From contig JAMCTB010000173.1 in NCBI GenBank assembly GCA_023380955.1, positions 1 to 22,802 on the forward strand: a stretch of 22,802 bases of DNA, read 5' to 3'. This DNA comes from Chloroflexota bacterium. GTDB taxonomy: Bacteria > Chloroflexota > UBA6077. Positions 12,604 through 20,668 of the stretch are shown in pieces; position 1 is the first letter of the stretch; each line of letters starts with the position of its first letter. The notes beneath the pieces were generated by a model, which was not told the DNA's origin, ran no database searches, and saw nothing but the letters and a program-made list of their open reading frames with translations. The translations under genes were made by a program, and so were the position numbers.

Positions 12604-15042
12604 ATGCAACCTGGTGCTCCCACCGGCGGCCATACCCTGCAACGCAAAGTGGCCATCATCGTCGTGGCAGGGCTGTTTGTGAGCTTCAGCCTCTTCGGCT
12701 TCCTCGCCCTCGAAGCCGTTCGAGAGAGTACCCAGGCGGTGTTCCAAGAACGGCTGATGATGGCTCAGATCACCGCCGATCACATCGACTTCCAGCTCAA
12801 GGAAGCCCTGGACTACCTTCAGTCGGCCGCCCGAGGCGACATCGCCGATCTCTACCAGGGCAACAGCGAGCCGAGGCGGGCCGCCCTGGCGGCGGTCCGA
12901 GCTCACCTCCCCGTCTTCGCTCAACAGGTGTATCTGGTCGACCGAAACGGGACCGTGCTGATGGCCGAGCCTGCCCCCTCCACCCTGGAAGGTGCCAACG
13001 TCTTCGACTACCTACACATTCAGCGGGTCCTGGAGGGGGGAAGGGCTGAGGTATCGGGCGCAATCCTGGATCCGGTGACCAGGAAACCGGAGGTGGCCCT
13101 GGCGGTCCCCGTTATCGACAAGGCCGGACGGACCGTTGGGGTGCTGGGTGCCTCCGCGGACATCGCCCGGGCCAGTCTAGCCAGCCTGATCCTCGGCCTC
13201 AAACCCGGCCGCACCGGGCACACCCAGATCCTGGACGGGAACGGTACGGTACTGGCCAGCACCGAACCCGTCTTCGTTCTGCACCGAAGCCGCCACTACG
13301 ACCTTCTCTTCTCCCTCATCCGGCAGAAGAGCGCCACGGTGGTTTCCCATAGGGCCGAGGACAGCGTCGAGCCCTATCGGGAGATCGTGGCATTTGCGCC
13401 CCTGGCCCACGTGCCCTGGGGCGTCTCGGTGGAGCAGGACGAGACGGAGGCGTTGGCCGTCGGGCGTGACCTGGCCACCCGTCTGGTGGTACTGGGGCTG
13501 CTGTCGCTCCTGGGGGCCCTGGCCACCGGCGCCGTCGTGCTGCGCAGCGTCCTCATCCCGGTTCGATCCCTCACCCTGGCGGCGGAGCGCATTGCCGGCG
13601 GCGACCTGTATGGACCACCGCTGACCGCCGGTGAGGACGAGGTAGGCAGGCTCGCCCGCACCTTCGAGACAATGCGGATCCGTCTCCAGCAGTCCCGAGA
13701 GGAGCTGGACCGCTGGCATCGGGAGCTGGAGCTGCGGGTCCAGCAACGAACGGCGGAGCTATCCTGCCTCTTCGAGCTGTCCAAGACCATCGCCTCGTCG
13801 GCGGATCTGGATGGGATGATGCGCGCCGTGGTTCGAAAAGTGGCGGAGGTGCTGGAGCCGGTGGATGCGGCCTATCTCTATCTACAGGATCCGGTCCGCG
13901 GGCAGTTGGTGCTGCGCGCCTGGGAGGGCGATCCACCGGGCGACCTGAGCCTCCGCTACCTGGAGGTGGCCTCCATTGCCTTTCACTCGCGCCGCCCCGT
14001 CCACTGTACCGCTGACAAGGGACCACGCCCCCCGAAAGAGCGATCAAAACAGGGGCCATCGCCGCGGCAGGGGGGAGCAGCCTCCATCCAGGACCGCAGG
14101 CCTCTGACCTGCGTCCCTCTGCTCACCCAAGATCGCTCCCTCGGCGCCCTGCTCCTTCGGGCCAGCCTCTCCGAGGACGGGGGCGTTCGGGCCGATCTCC
14201 CCCTGGTGAAGGCCCTGGCAGACCAGGCGGCCATCGCGATCGAGCGGGCCCGGTTGGCGCGAGAGGCGGAGCAGGCCACGGCTCTGCGGGAGGCGGACAG
14301 GCTGAAGTCGATGTTCATCTCCACCATCACCCACGAGCTGCAAAGCCCGCTCGGTTTCATCAAAGGGTACGCCACCACCCTCTTGCGCCCCGACGCCGAC
14401 TTCGACGAGAAGACCAGCCGGGAGTTCCTGCAGATCATCAGCGAGGAAAGCGACTCCCTGAGCGCCCTGATCGACGATCTCCTGGACGTGTCCCGCCTCG
14501 AGGCCGGAGCCCTCCCCATGGAAAGACAGCCGATTTCCCTGGCGACGTTGGTGCGGCGAGCCGTGCAGAGGGTGGGGTCCAAGTCGCCGGAGCATCGGCT
14601 TCTCCTACGGCTGCCGGCAAAGCTCCCCACGGTCGACGCAGATCCTCGGCGGATCGAGCAGGTGCTGCACAACCTGCTGGATAACGCGGTGAAGTACTCC
14701 CCTGAAGGGGGAACCGTGACCGTGTCCGCGGCCGTACAGCTCGGATCGATGGTGGTGAGCGTGGCCGACCAGGGGATCGGGATACCCCTCGACGAGCAGA
14801 GCAGGGTCTTCGAGCGCTTCTATCGCGCCACGGCCGCCCCCTCCGTGAGCCGCAGGGGCGTGGGGCTGGGACTCTACATCTGCCAGGGAATAGTGGAGGC
14901 CCACGGGGGAAGCATCTGGCTGGAGAGCAGTCCTGGAAGCGGCACCACCGTCCGATTCTCCCTACCGGTGGGGGAAACCAACCTTCGTGCTCCTTCGGCT
15001 CCCCCTTCCCTCGCGGGGAAGGGGGCCGGGGTGTTGGGTTAG
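12604..15042 (+). CDS. Membrane histidine kinase (dCache-HAMP-GAF-HisKA-HATPase)
   Basis: An 812-residue sensor kinase partner of the adjacent regulator. Order: transmembrane helix 1 (about 15-38), a ~250-residue outer dCache-type sensor (VYLVDRNGTVLMAEP, ... GRTGHTQILDGNGTVLAST), transmembrane helix 2 (about 295-320), HAMP, GAF, HisKA and HATPase. The phospho-acceptor is His577 in ITHELQSPLG; ATP-site boxes are NLLDNAVKYSP (690), DQGIGIP (722) and GVGLGLYI (752). The ATG at 12604 has GAGGGG six bases ahead and lies just after the predicted transcription start; in-frame upstream starts lie in the promoter. A basic, Pro/Gly-rich insert (about 472-502) interrupts the GAF. The last ~15 residues come from repeat DNA. 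The ligand is unknown; dCache domains commonly bind small organic molecules. Confidence 0.9.
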   Translation: MQPGAPTGGHTLQRKVAIIVVAGLFVSFSLFGFLALEAVRESTQAVFQERLMMAQITADHIDFQLKEALDYLQSAARGDIADLYQGNSEPRRAALAAVRAHLPVFAQQVYLVDRNGTVLMAEPAPSTLEGANVFDYLHIQRVLEGGRAEVSGAILDPVTRKPEVALAVPVIDKAGRTVGVLGASADIARASLASLILGLKPGRTGHTQILDGNGTVLASTEPVFVLHRSRHYDLLFSLIRQKSATVVSHRAEDSVEPYREIVAFAPLAHVPWGVSVEQDETEALAVGRDLATRLVVLGLLSLLGALATGAVVLRSVLIPVRSLTLAAERIAGGDLYGPPLTAGEDEVGRLARTFETMRIRLQQSREELDRWHRELELRVQQRTAELSCLFELSKTIASSADLDGMMRAVVRKVAEVLEPVDAAYLYLQDPVRGQLVLRAWEGDPPGDLSLRYLEVASIAFHSRRPVHCTADKGPRPPKERSKQGPSPRQGGAASIQDRRPLTCVPLLTQDRSLGALLLRASLSEDGGVRADLPLVKALADQAAIAIERARLAREAEQATALREADRLKSMFISTITHELQSPLGFIKGYATTLLRPDADFDEKTSREFLQIISEESDSLSALIDDLLDVSRLEAGALPMERQPISLATLVRRAVQRVGSKSPEHRLLLRLPAKLPTVDADPRRIEQVLHNLLDNAVKYSPEGGTVTVSAAVQLGSMVVSVADQGIGIPLDEQSRVFERFYRATAAPSVSRRGVGLGLYICQGIVEAHGGSIWLESSPGSGTTVRFSLPVGETNLRAPSAPPSLAGKGAGVLG
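15001..15025. repeat. GC-rich hairpin at the 3' end of the kinase gene
   Basis: A perfect 10-bp inverted repeat (CCCCCTTCCC, loop TCGCG, GGGAAGGGGG). It lies in frame in the kinase gene and encodes part of its PPSLAGKGAG tail, 26 bases before the regulator ATG. It has no T run on the plus strand, so it is probably a dispersed repeat or an mRNA-stabilising hairpin, not a terminator. Confidence 0.65.
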
Positions 15043-15051
15043 AGGGATCGT

Positions 15052-15747
15052 ATGACCCGCCAAACCGTCCTGGTGGTCGATGACGAGCCGCGCTACGTCC
15101 GATTGCTGCGAGCCAACCTGGAATCCCTGGGCTATAGAGTCGTCGCCGCGGACAGCGGCGTCTCGGCCGTCCAGAGGGCCGAGGCGGAGGACCCCGACCT
15201 CATCGTCCTCGACCTGATGCTCCCCGACCTGGACGGGTACGAAGTGTGTCGCCAGATCCGCGAGTTCTCCACCGTGCCCATCATCATGGTGACCGCCCGC
15301 CGCCAGCAGACGGACAAGGTGCGAGGATTGGACCTTGGCGCCGACGACTATCTCACCAAACCGTTCGACGCCGAGGAGCTGCTGGCCAGAATACGGGCCC
15401 AGCTCCGCCGCAGCGGCCTGAGGCGGCAGCCAAACCTGCAGCCTCCGTTCGCCCTCGGAGAGCTTACCGTCGACTTCGCCCAACATCGGGTGTCGATACT
15501 AGGCCGCGAAGTCTCTCTCAGCCCCACGGAGTATCGGCTACTCTTCCACCTGGCTTCCAACGCCGGCCGTGTGCTGGTGCAGGAGGAGCTGTTGCGGCTG
15601 GCCTGGGGCGCCGAATACGCCGACGAACCCGACGTCCTCCGCGTCTACATCCGCCGGCTCCGCCGAAAGATCGAGGAGGATCCCTCGGCTCCCCGATACA
15701 TCGTCACGAAGCCGGGCATCGGCTACCTCATGCCCTCCCCCCACTGA
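15052..15747 (+). CDS. OmpR/PhoB-family response regulator
   Basis: A 231-residue two-domain regulator. The receiver covers residues 1-118: VVDDEP (acidic pair), LIVLDLMLPDLDGYEV (phospho-Asp), MVTARR (Thr) and TKPFDAEEL (Lys). The winged-helix Trans_reg_C domain covers ~135-231: LSPTEYRLLFHLASNAGRVL, then VLRVYIRRLRRKIEEDP and IVTKPGIGYLM. All phosphorylation residues are present. The ATG follows GAGGG by four bases and lies nine bases after the kinase stop, so it is co-transcribed with its kinase. OmpR/PhoB proteins bind tandem direct half-sites about 11 bp apart, and such an array begins one base after this gene's stop codon, suggesting the target promoter. Confidence 0.94.
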   Translation: MTRQTVLVVDDEPRYVRLLRANLESLGYRVVAADSGVSAVQRAEAEDPDLIVLDLMLPDLDGYEVCRQIREFSTVPIIMVTARRQQTDKVRGLDLGADDYLTKPFDAEELLARIRAQLRRSGLRRQPNLQPPFALGELTVDFAQHRVSILGREVSLSPTEYRLLFHLASNAGRVLVQEELLRLAWGAEYADEPDVLRVYIRRLRRKIEEDPSAPRYIVTKPGIGYLMPSPH

Positions 15748-15815
15748 CTGTCACACGACTGTAACAACCTGCCTCTGGCCCGTTAACGGCCCTGTAACGG
15801 CCTCTGACCTATCAT
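15748..15815 (+). promoter_or_regulatory. PhoB-type half-site array and -10: likely activated promoter of the slipin/respiratory operon
   Basis: Seven-base units begin every 11 bp: CTGTCAC (15748), CTGTAAC (15759), a degenerate unit (15770), CGTTAAC (15781), CTGTAAC (15792) and TCTGACC (15803). The four-base gaps are ACGA, AACC, GGCC, GGCC, GGCC. TATCAT (15810-15815) is a good -10, 11 bp after the 15792 unit, with no TTGACA-like -35. That is the arrangement of E. coli pho-box promoters, where PhoB replaces the -35 contact. Binding by the neighbouring regulator is inferred. Confidence 0.65.
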
Positions 15816-15845
15816 CGCCCCTGTGAAATCCCCCGATCTCCCCGG

Positions 15846-15893
15846 CCTCTCCCCGGTTCGGGAGAGGATTCCAGCCCCTCTGTTGGAGAGGGG
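15846..15893. repeat. Two GC-rich hairpins in the slipin leader
   Basis: CCTCTCCC/GGGAGAGG (15846-15853 with 15860-15867) and CCCCTCT/AGAGGGG (15875-15881 with 15887-15893). They lie between the predicted transcription start and the slipin start codon. No T run follows either. They resemble common intergenic palindromic repeats, but could slow or stabilise the transcript. Confidence 0.55.
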
Positions 15894-15962
15894 CGCGATC
15901 TTACCTCGGGGTTGACCCGGTCGGTCAAACCGTCGGGGCTGTTGGTGAAAGGAGGTTACGCC

Positions 15963-16769
15963 TTGGAAATCTTCGCTGGGACCCTGTCTGGCATCTTGAT
16001 CCTGGTGCTCTGCTACCTGGCAATCCGCATAGTGCAGCAGTACGAGCACGGCGTCATCTTCCGGTTCGGAAGGTTCATGGGCATCCGCAACCCCGGCTTC
16101 AACCTCATCCTTCCACTGATCGAGCGAATGGTCCGAGTGGACATGCGGGTGGTCACCATGGTGGTGGAGCCCCAGGAGGTGATCACCAAGGATAACGTCA
16201 CCATAAAGGTCGACGCGGTGGTGTACTTCAAGGTGGTCAACCCGGAGGACGCCGTCGTCCGGGTGCTGGACTACATCCGTGCGACCTCCCAGATCGCCCA
16301 GACGACGCTGCGGAGCGTCCTGGGCCAGTCGGAGCTGGATGAGCTGCTCTCCCATCGAGAGGAGATCAACCACCGGTTGCAGCGCATCATCGACGAGCAG
16401 ACGGAGCCCTGGGGCGTGAAAGTGACTCTGGTGGAAGTCAAAGACGTCCAGCTTCCGGAATCGATGCAGCGCGCCATGGCGAAGCAGGCGGAGGCAGAGC
16501 GAGAGAAGAGGGCCAAGATCATCCACGCCCAGGGGGAGTTTCAGGCAGCCACCACCCTGGCCGACGCCGCCCACATCATCGCGTTGGAGCCCGGGGCGCT
16601 GCAGCTGCGATATCTCCAGACCCTCACCGAGATCGCCGGAGAGCACAACAGCACCATCATCCCCCTCCCCTTGGACATTCTGAGGGTCGATGGTATCCGC
16701 GCAGCCCTCGGCGCCGTCACCAGCGTGGCCGCCGCTGCCCTGGGAGACGGGGCCAGTGCCCAGCAATGA
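15963..16769 (+). CDS. Slipin (SPFH/stomatin/prohibitin-family membrane protein)
   Basis: A 268-residue SPFH protein that forms membrane-bound oligomers and is linked to membrane microdomains and protease or channel control. One N-terminal helix (about 2-24) is followed by [15 protein letters not shown], typical of slipins, then the SPFH core ([42 protein letters not shown]) and the charged helix [16 protein letters not shown]. The TTG at 15963 is chosen because AGGAGG lies seven bases before it and the membrane helix begins at once. No NfeD partner, usually next door, is present. Instead it leads a respiratory operon, ten bases ahead of the ferredoxin subunit. A scaffold role for that complex is an inference. 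Confidence 0.9.
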   Translation: MEIFAGTLSGILILVLCYLAIRIVQQYEHGVIFRFGRFMGIRNPGFNLILPLIERMVRVDMRVVTMVVEPQEVITKDNVTIKVDAVVYFKVVNPEDAVVRVLDYIRATSQIAQTTLRSVLGQSELDELLSHREEINHRLQRIIDEQTEPWGVKVTLVEVKDVQLPESMQRAMAKQAEAEREKRAKIIHAQGEFQAATTLADAAHIIALEPGALQLRYLQTLTEIAGEHNSTIIPLPLDILRVDGIRAALGAVTSVAAAALGDGASAQQ

Positions 16770-16779
16770 GTGATGAGCC

Positions 16780-17376
16780 ATGAGCAAGCTCAGGTACGCC
16801 ATGGTGATAGACGTCCGGCGCTGCATCGGCTGCCATGCCTGCTCGGTAGCGTGCAAGAGCGAGAACTCCGTTCCCCCAGGGGTTTGGCGCTCCTGGGTCA
16901 AGCAGGGGGAGAAGGGGCGCTATCCCAACGCCAGCGTGTCCTTTCTGCCGACGCTGTGCAACAACTGCGAGAACCCCATCTGCATTCGAAACTGTCCAAC
17001 CCAGGCGACGTATCAGCGGGAGGACGGCATCGTCATGGTGGATCCCCACCGCTGCATCGGCTGCAAGTACTGCATCGCCTCGTGCCCCTACGACGTGCGC
17101 TACCTGCACCCCATAAAGAAGATCGTGCAGAAGTGCTCCTGGTGCTACCACCGGGTGGACGTGGGCCTCGAGCCCGCCTGCGTCAACAGCTGTCCGACCA
17201 GGGCGATGACCTTTGGCAACCTGAACGACCCCAACAGCGAGGTCGCGAAGCTGCTGGCGCGCAATGCCGTGGCTGTGCTGAAACCCGAGAAGAACACGCA
17301 GCCGCACCTGTTCTACATCGGAGCCGACGAGGCTCTCATCCGGGCCACGGGTGCTAGCGAGGAGGTCCGGGCATGA
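16780..17376 (+). CDS. Four-cluster [4Fe-4S] ferredoxin subunit (PsrB/NrfC/DmsB-like)
   Basis: A 198-residue electron-transfer subunit of CISM-type oxidoreductases, passing electrons between a quinone-site subunit and a molybdopterin-type subunit. Sixteen cysteines make four clusters: C15-x2-C-x2-C-x3-C25 (CIGCHACSVACK), C60-x2-C-x4-C-x3-C72, C92-x2-C-x2-C-x3-C102 (CIGCKYCIASCP), and C119-x2-C-x11-C-x3-C138. No Tat or Sec signal is seen, so it may be exported together with the Tat-tagged partner. Its stop overlaps the next start (ATGA), placing it firmly in the operon. Confidence 0.93.
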   Translation: MSKLRYAMVIDVRRCIGCHACSVACKSENSVPPGVWRSWVKQGEKGRYPNASVSFLPTLCNNCENPICIRNCPTQATYQREDGIVMVDPHRCIGCKYCIASCPYDVRYLHPIKKIVQKCSWCYHRVDVGLEPACVNSCPTRAMTFGNLNDPNSEVAKLLARNAVAVLKPEKNTQPHLFYIGADEALIRATGASEEVRA

Positions 17377-18422
17377 ACGACGAGATGACCATCGTCTATA
17401 ACGTCGCCCACGAGGCGCCCCTGGGGCCGCTGATCGCCGTGTACTTCTACATGACCGGCCTCAGCGCGGGCTCCTTCATCCTCTCCACCCTGGCATACGG
17501 CTTTGGCATCAAGAGATTCAAGCCGCTGGGGAAGATCGGGGTGGTGCTGGCCACCGTCCTGCTGGTGTTGGCCCCCATTAACCTGATAGCCGACCTGGGC
17601 CAACCCTGGCGCTTCTGGCACCTGTTTCCCTATCTCAACCCCACTTCCCCTATCACCTACGGCTCCTTCCTGTTGACCCTGTACCCGGTGAACTGCCTCA
17701 TCTACGCCTTCTTCATGTTCAAGGGCGACGATAGGATGACCAAGCTGTTCGGCTTGATCGGGATCCCGCTGGCCGTGTCGGTTCACGGCTACACCGGATT
17801 CATCATGGCGTTGGCGAAAGCCAGGGCCCTGTGGAACACGGCCCTGATGCCCGTGCTCTTCCTGGTCTCCGCCATGGTGTCGGGCATCGCCCTCATGATC
17901 CTGGTGGTGACGGTGGTGGGCTTCCTGTCCAAGCAGCGGCGGCCCGATCCCACCTTGATCAGGGACCTGGGCAGGATCCTGGTGGGAGCCATTCTGCTCG
18001 ATCTCTTCCTGGTGTTCTCCGACGTCCTGGTGCTCCTCACTTCGGATAGCGAGGCGGCGGAGGCAGCCACAACGATCCTCCGCGGCGCCTTCAGCCAGTA
18101 CTTCCTCGGCGTCGAGATCCTGTCGGGTTCCCTGGTGCCGCTTCTGCTGCTGACCGCCCCCACCGCCCTGCTGGCCCGCTTCGCCACCGCGTTCGCACCG
18201 CCGATCCTGGGGGCGACGCTGGTCTACGTCGGAGCGGTTCCCATGCTGCCGCTGGGCCTGCCCGTGATGGCTGCATCCTTCATCCCCCTGCTGGTGCAGG
18301 GCATTCCGCAGCGCCACAGGCCTCTTCCGGCCGCGGTGGCCGCCTCAGTGCTGGTGATGGCTGGGATCCTGGCGATGCGCTACGTCGTGGTCATCGGGGG
18401 TCAGTATGCTCCGCTCAGCTAG
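17373..18422 (+). CDS. NrfD/PsrC-family quinone-interacting membrane subunit
   Basis: A 349-residue polytopic inner-membrane protein with about nine to ten helices, of the polysulfide reductase NrfD family. These subunits bind menaquinone/quinol and anchor the Fe-S and catalytic subunits. The N-terminus (EAPLGPLIAVYFYMTGLSAGSF) and LIADLGQPWRFWHLF match the family regions around helices 1-2. It is coupled to the ferredoxin gene by ATGA and overlaps the catalytic subunit gene by 17 bp. The length matches PsrC-like proteins (about 320-400). Which way electrons flow is not evident from this subunit. Confidence 0.92.
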   Translation: MNDEMTIVYNVAHEAPLGPLIAVYFYMTGLSAGSFILSTLAYGFGIKRFKPLGKIGVVLATVLLVLAPINLIADLGQPWRFWHLFPYLNPTSPITYGSFLLTLYPVNCLIYAFFMFKGDDRMTKLFGLIGIPLAVSVHGYTGFIMALAKARALWNTALMPVLFLVSAMVSGIALMILVVTVVGFLSKQRRPDPTLIRDLGRILVGAILLDLFLVFSDVLVLLTSDSEAAEAATTILRGAFSQYFLGVEILSGSLVPLLLLTAPTALLARFATAFAPPILGATLVYVGAVPMLPLGLPVMAASFIPLLVQGIPQRHRPLPAAVAASVLVMAGILAMRYVVVIGGQYAPLS

Positions 18423-20658
18423 GCTCACCAGACGGCAACTACTCAAGCTGGGGGTGGTGGCGGCCGGCATGGCCACAGCCGACCTGCTGGTCGCCAAGGG
18501 CGTGATGGCCGAGGAATTCGTGCGAGGTGGCCGCTCGGTGTCTCGCACCACCGGCGCCCTGCGCCGCGCCGTCCCGAGCAACTGCGCGCACTGTGCCGCC
18601 CGCTGCGGGATCCTCGGGTTCGTGGAAGAGGATAGGCTGGTCAAGATCGAGGGTAATCCCCGCGATCCCAACAGTCAGGGGCGGCTGTGCGCCAGAGGAC
18701 ACGCCGGGATTAACCGGCTGTACGATCCGGATCGCGTGTTCTTCCCCATGGCCAGGGCAGGCCGCCGAGGCGAGGGGAAGTGGGTCAGGCTGTCGTGGGA
18801 GCAGGCGTACGATACCCTTCAGGAGTGGCTCCGGGAACTCCAGACTCGAGACCCCGAATCCCTGATCTTCCACGCGGGCACGGAGGTGTCCAGTCTGCTG
18901 GCCAACCGTTTCGTCGCCGCCGCGGGCTCGAAGAGTCTGATCGACGAGGTCCGTCTCCGTGAGGCCAGCCGGGAGACCGCAAACCGGCTGACCCTGGGAA
19001 CCCGCTCCGAAGTAGTCGACCTGGCCCACACCCGACACCTTCTCAACTTCGGCTCCAATCCCTACGAAACCCATGCGATGTACCTGCCTTTCGTCCAAAG
19101 GCTGGTCGATGCCAGGATGAGTGGAGCCAAGCTGATCACCTTCGACCCGCGGCTGTCCCTAACGGCGGGGCGCAGCGACGAGTGGTACCCCATCATGCCC
19201 GGGACCGACGGTCTGGTGGCCCTGGCCATGGCCAACGTGGTGGTTCAGCAGAACCTCCACAACCGGCAGTTCCTCTCCCGCTGGACCGATCTCTCCACGG
19301 AGCAGCTGGCCAAGCAGCTGGCCCCCTACACCCCCGAGGCGGCGGAGAGGGCCTCCGGGATCCGCGCCGACGATCTCCGCCGCGTCGCCACCGAGTTCGC
19401 CCACACTCGACCGGCTGTGGCCTTTGCCGGCGGTGGCCTGGGCCAACAGAAGGGGGCCGTCGACACGCAACGGGCGGTGATCCTTCTCAACGCCCTGGTG
19501 GGAAGCGTCGGAGTCTCGGGCGGGTACTGTCCGGCGCCGACCTACGAGCTCTCGGAACCGGACCCGATGCCGCCGCCGCTGCCCGACAGTGCCGAAGCGA
19601 TCCAGCGGGTGGAGGCGTTGCTCCAGGGTAAAGGATCCTCGGGGCTATACCTGACCTGCCTGGCCAACCCTGCATACTCCTGGCCCAACTCTCAGGCCTT
19701 CAGGGACGCCCTTCTGGACGAGAAGCGAGTCGCCTACCTGGTCGCCATCGACACCAATTTGACCGAGACGTCGGCGCTGGCCGATCTGGTGCTGCCGGCA
19801 TCCACCTACCTGGAAAGCTGGGGGCTGGAGTCGCCCCCTGCCCACGAGTTGGTGCCCTACGTCGCCCTCCGGCAGCCGATAGTGCGCCCAAGAGGCGAAT
19901 CCCTGAGCGTGGACGACATACTGTTGACCCTGGGAACCAGGCTGGGGGAGAACGGTTCGCGCTATTTCCCCTTCCCCACGGTGCAGAGCTACCTCAACGC
20001 CGTCCTGGCGAAGCTGCCGGGCCTCTCCGCGGCCGGCGGGCTCTCCCTGCTCCGGGAGCAGGGTGTCTGGTATGACCCCGCCGCCTCGCCCCGATACTAC
20101 GCCCAGGGCGAGAGCTTCTCCACCCCCTCGGGCAAGTTAGAGTTCGGGGCCATCGCAGCGGAAACGGCCGCCGGCGACGGCCAGACCGCCGGGGTCTCGA
20201 CCTCCTCCGGTAGCTCGAGCTCGGGAGAGCTTACCTTGATAGGCTACCGCCCCAACGTTCACTTCGGGGATTACTCCGCCAACTGCTGGTGGCTGTCGGA
20301 GATAGACCACGACAACGCGCTGCTGATCAACCCAGTGACCGCCCAGCAGCGCGGTATCAAGCAGGGGCAGCAGGTGAAGGTGATCTCCAGCGTGAGCACC
20401 ATCCAGGTGAAGGTCCGAATCACCCAGGGGATTCATCCCCAAGTCGTGGCCCTTGCCAACGGATTTGGCCACGAAGGGGTGGGACGCATAGCCCGGGCCG
20501 AGGCTTTCCAAAGTGAGGATCCGATGACTCCGTACATCTGGTGGACCAAGCAGGGCCGCGGCGTGAACGTCAGCGCCCTGCTCTCGGGCCAGGACGGGGG
20601 ACCCGGCCGAGGACTGGTGATGGCGGACACCAGGGTCAGGGTCGAGGCGATGGGATAG
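18406..20658 (+). CDS. Tat-exported molybdopterin oxidoreductase-family subunit lacking the usual Mo-ligand Cys
   Basis: A 750-residue member of the DMSO reductase superfamily, probably periplasmic. The N-terminus has a twin-arginine signal (LTRRQLLKLG, residues 7-16) and a hydrophobic stretch to about A35. The N-proximal [4Fe-4S] site is intact: C60-x2-C63-x3-C67-x27-C95. Molybdopterin domains follow, and a C-terminal cofactor-binding domain starts near residue 605 (LTLIGYRPNVHFGDYSANCWW). The Mo-ligand region aligns to VRLREASRETANRLTLG, where the usual Cys/Sec/Ser position is Arg185. No Cys occurs between C95 and about residue 371. A Ser/Gly-rich linker precedes the last domain. It may be catalytic with an open Mo site, as in arsenite oxidase, or a structural electron carrier. 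The substrate is not identifiable. Confidence 0.88.
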   Translation: MLRSARLTRRQLLKLGVVAAGMATADLLVAKGVMAEEFVRGGRSVSRTTGALRRAVPSNCAHCAARCGILGFVEEDRLVKIEGNPRDPNSQGRLCARGHAGINRLYDPDRVFFPMARAGRRGEGKWVRLSWEQAYDTLQEWLRELQTRDPESLIFHAGTEVSSLLANRFVAAAGSKSLIDEVRLREASRETANRLTLGTRSEVVDLAHTRHLLNFGSNPYETHAMYLPFVQRLVDARMSGAKLITFDPRLSLTAGRSDEWYPIMPGTDGLVALAMANVVVQQNLHNRQFLSRWTDLSTEQLAKQLAPYTPEAAERASGIRADDLRRVATEFAHTRPAVAFAGGGLGQQKGAVDTQRAVILLNALVGSVGVSGGYCPAPTYELSEPDPMPPPLPDSAEAIQRVEALLQGKGSSGLYLTCLANPAYSWPNSQAFRDALLDEKRVAYLVAIDTNLTETSALADLVLPASTYLESWGLESPPAHELVPYVALRQPIVRPRGESLSVDDILLTLGTRLGENGSRYFPFPTVQSYLNAVLAKLPGLSAAGGLSLLREQGVWYDPAASPRYYAQGESFSTPSGKLEFGAIAAETAAGDGQTAGVSTSSGSSSSGELTLIGYRPNVHFGDYSANCWWLSEIDHDNALLINPVTAQQRGIKQGQQVKVISSVSTIQVKVRITQGIHPQVVALANGFGHEGVGRIARAEAFQSEDPMTPYIWWTKQGRGVNVSALLSGQDGGPGRGLVMADTRVRVEAMG

Positions 20659-20668
20659 AGGTGGGGTG

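Noticed and set aside
15001..15025. Kinase-end hairpin as a rho-independent terminator
   Set aside because: No T run follows on the plus strand and the regulator starts 26 bases later in what looks like one operon.
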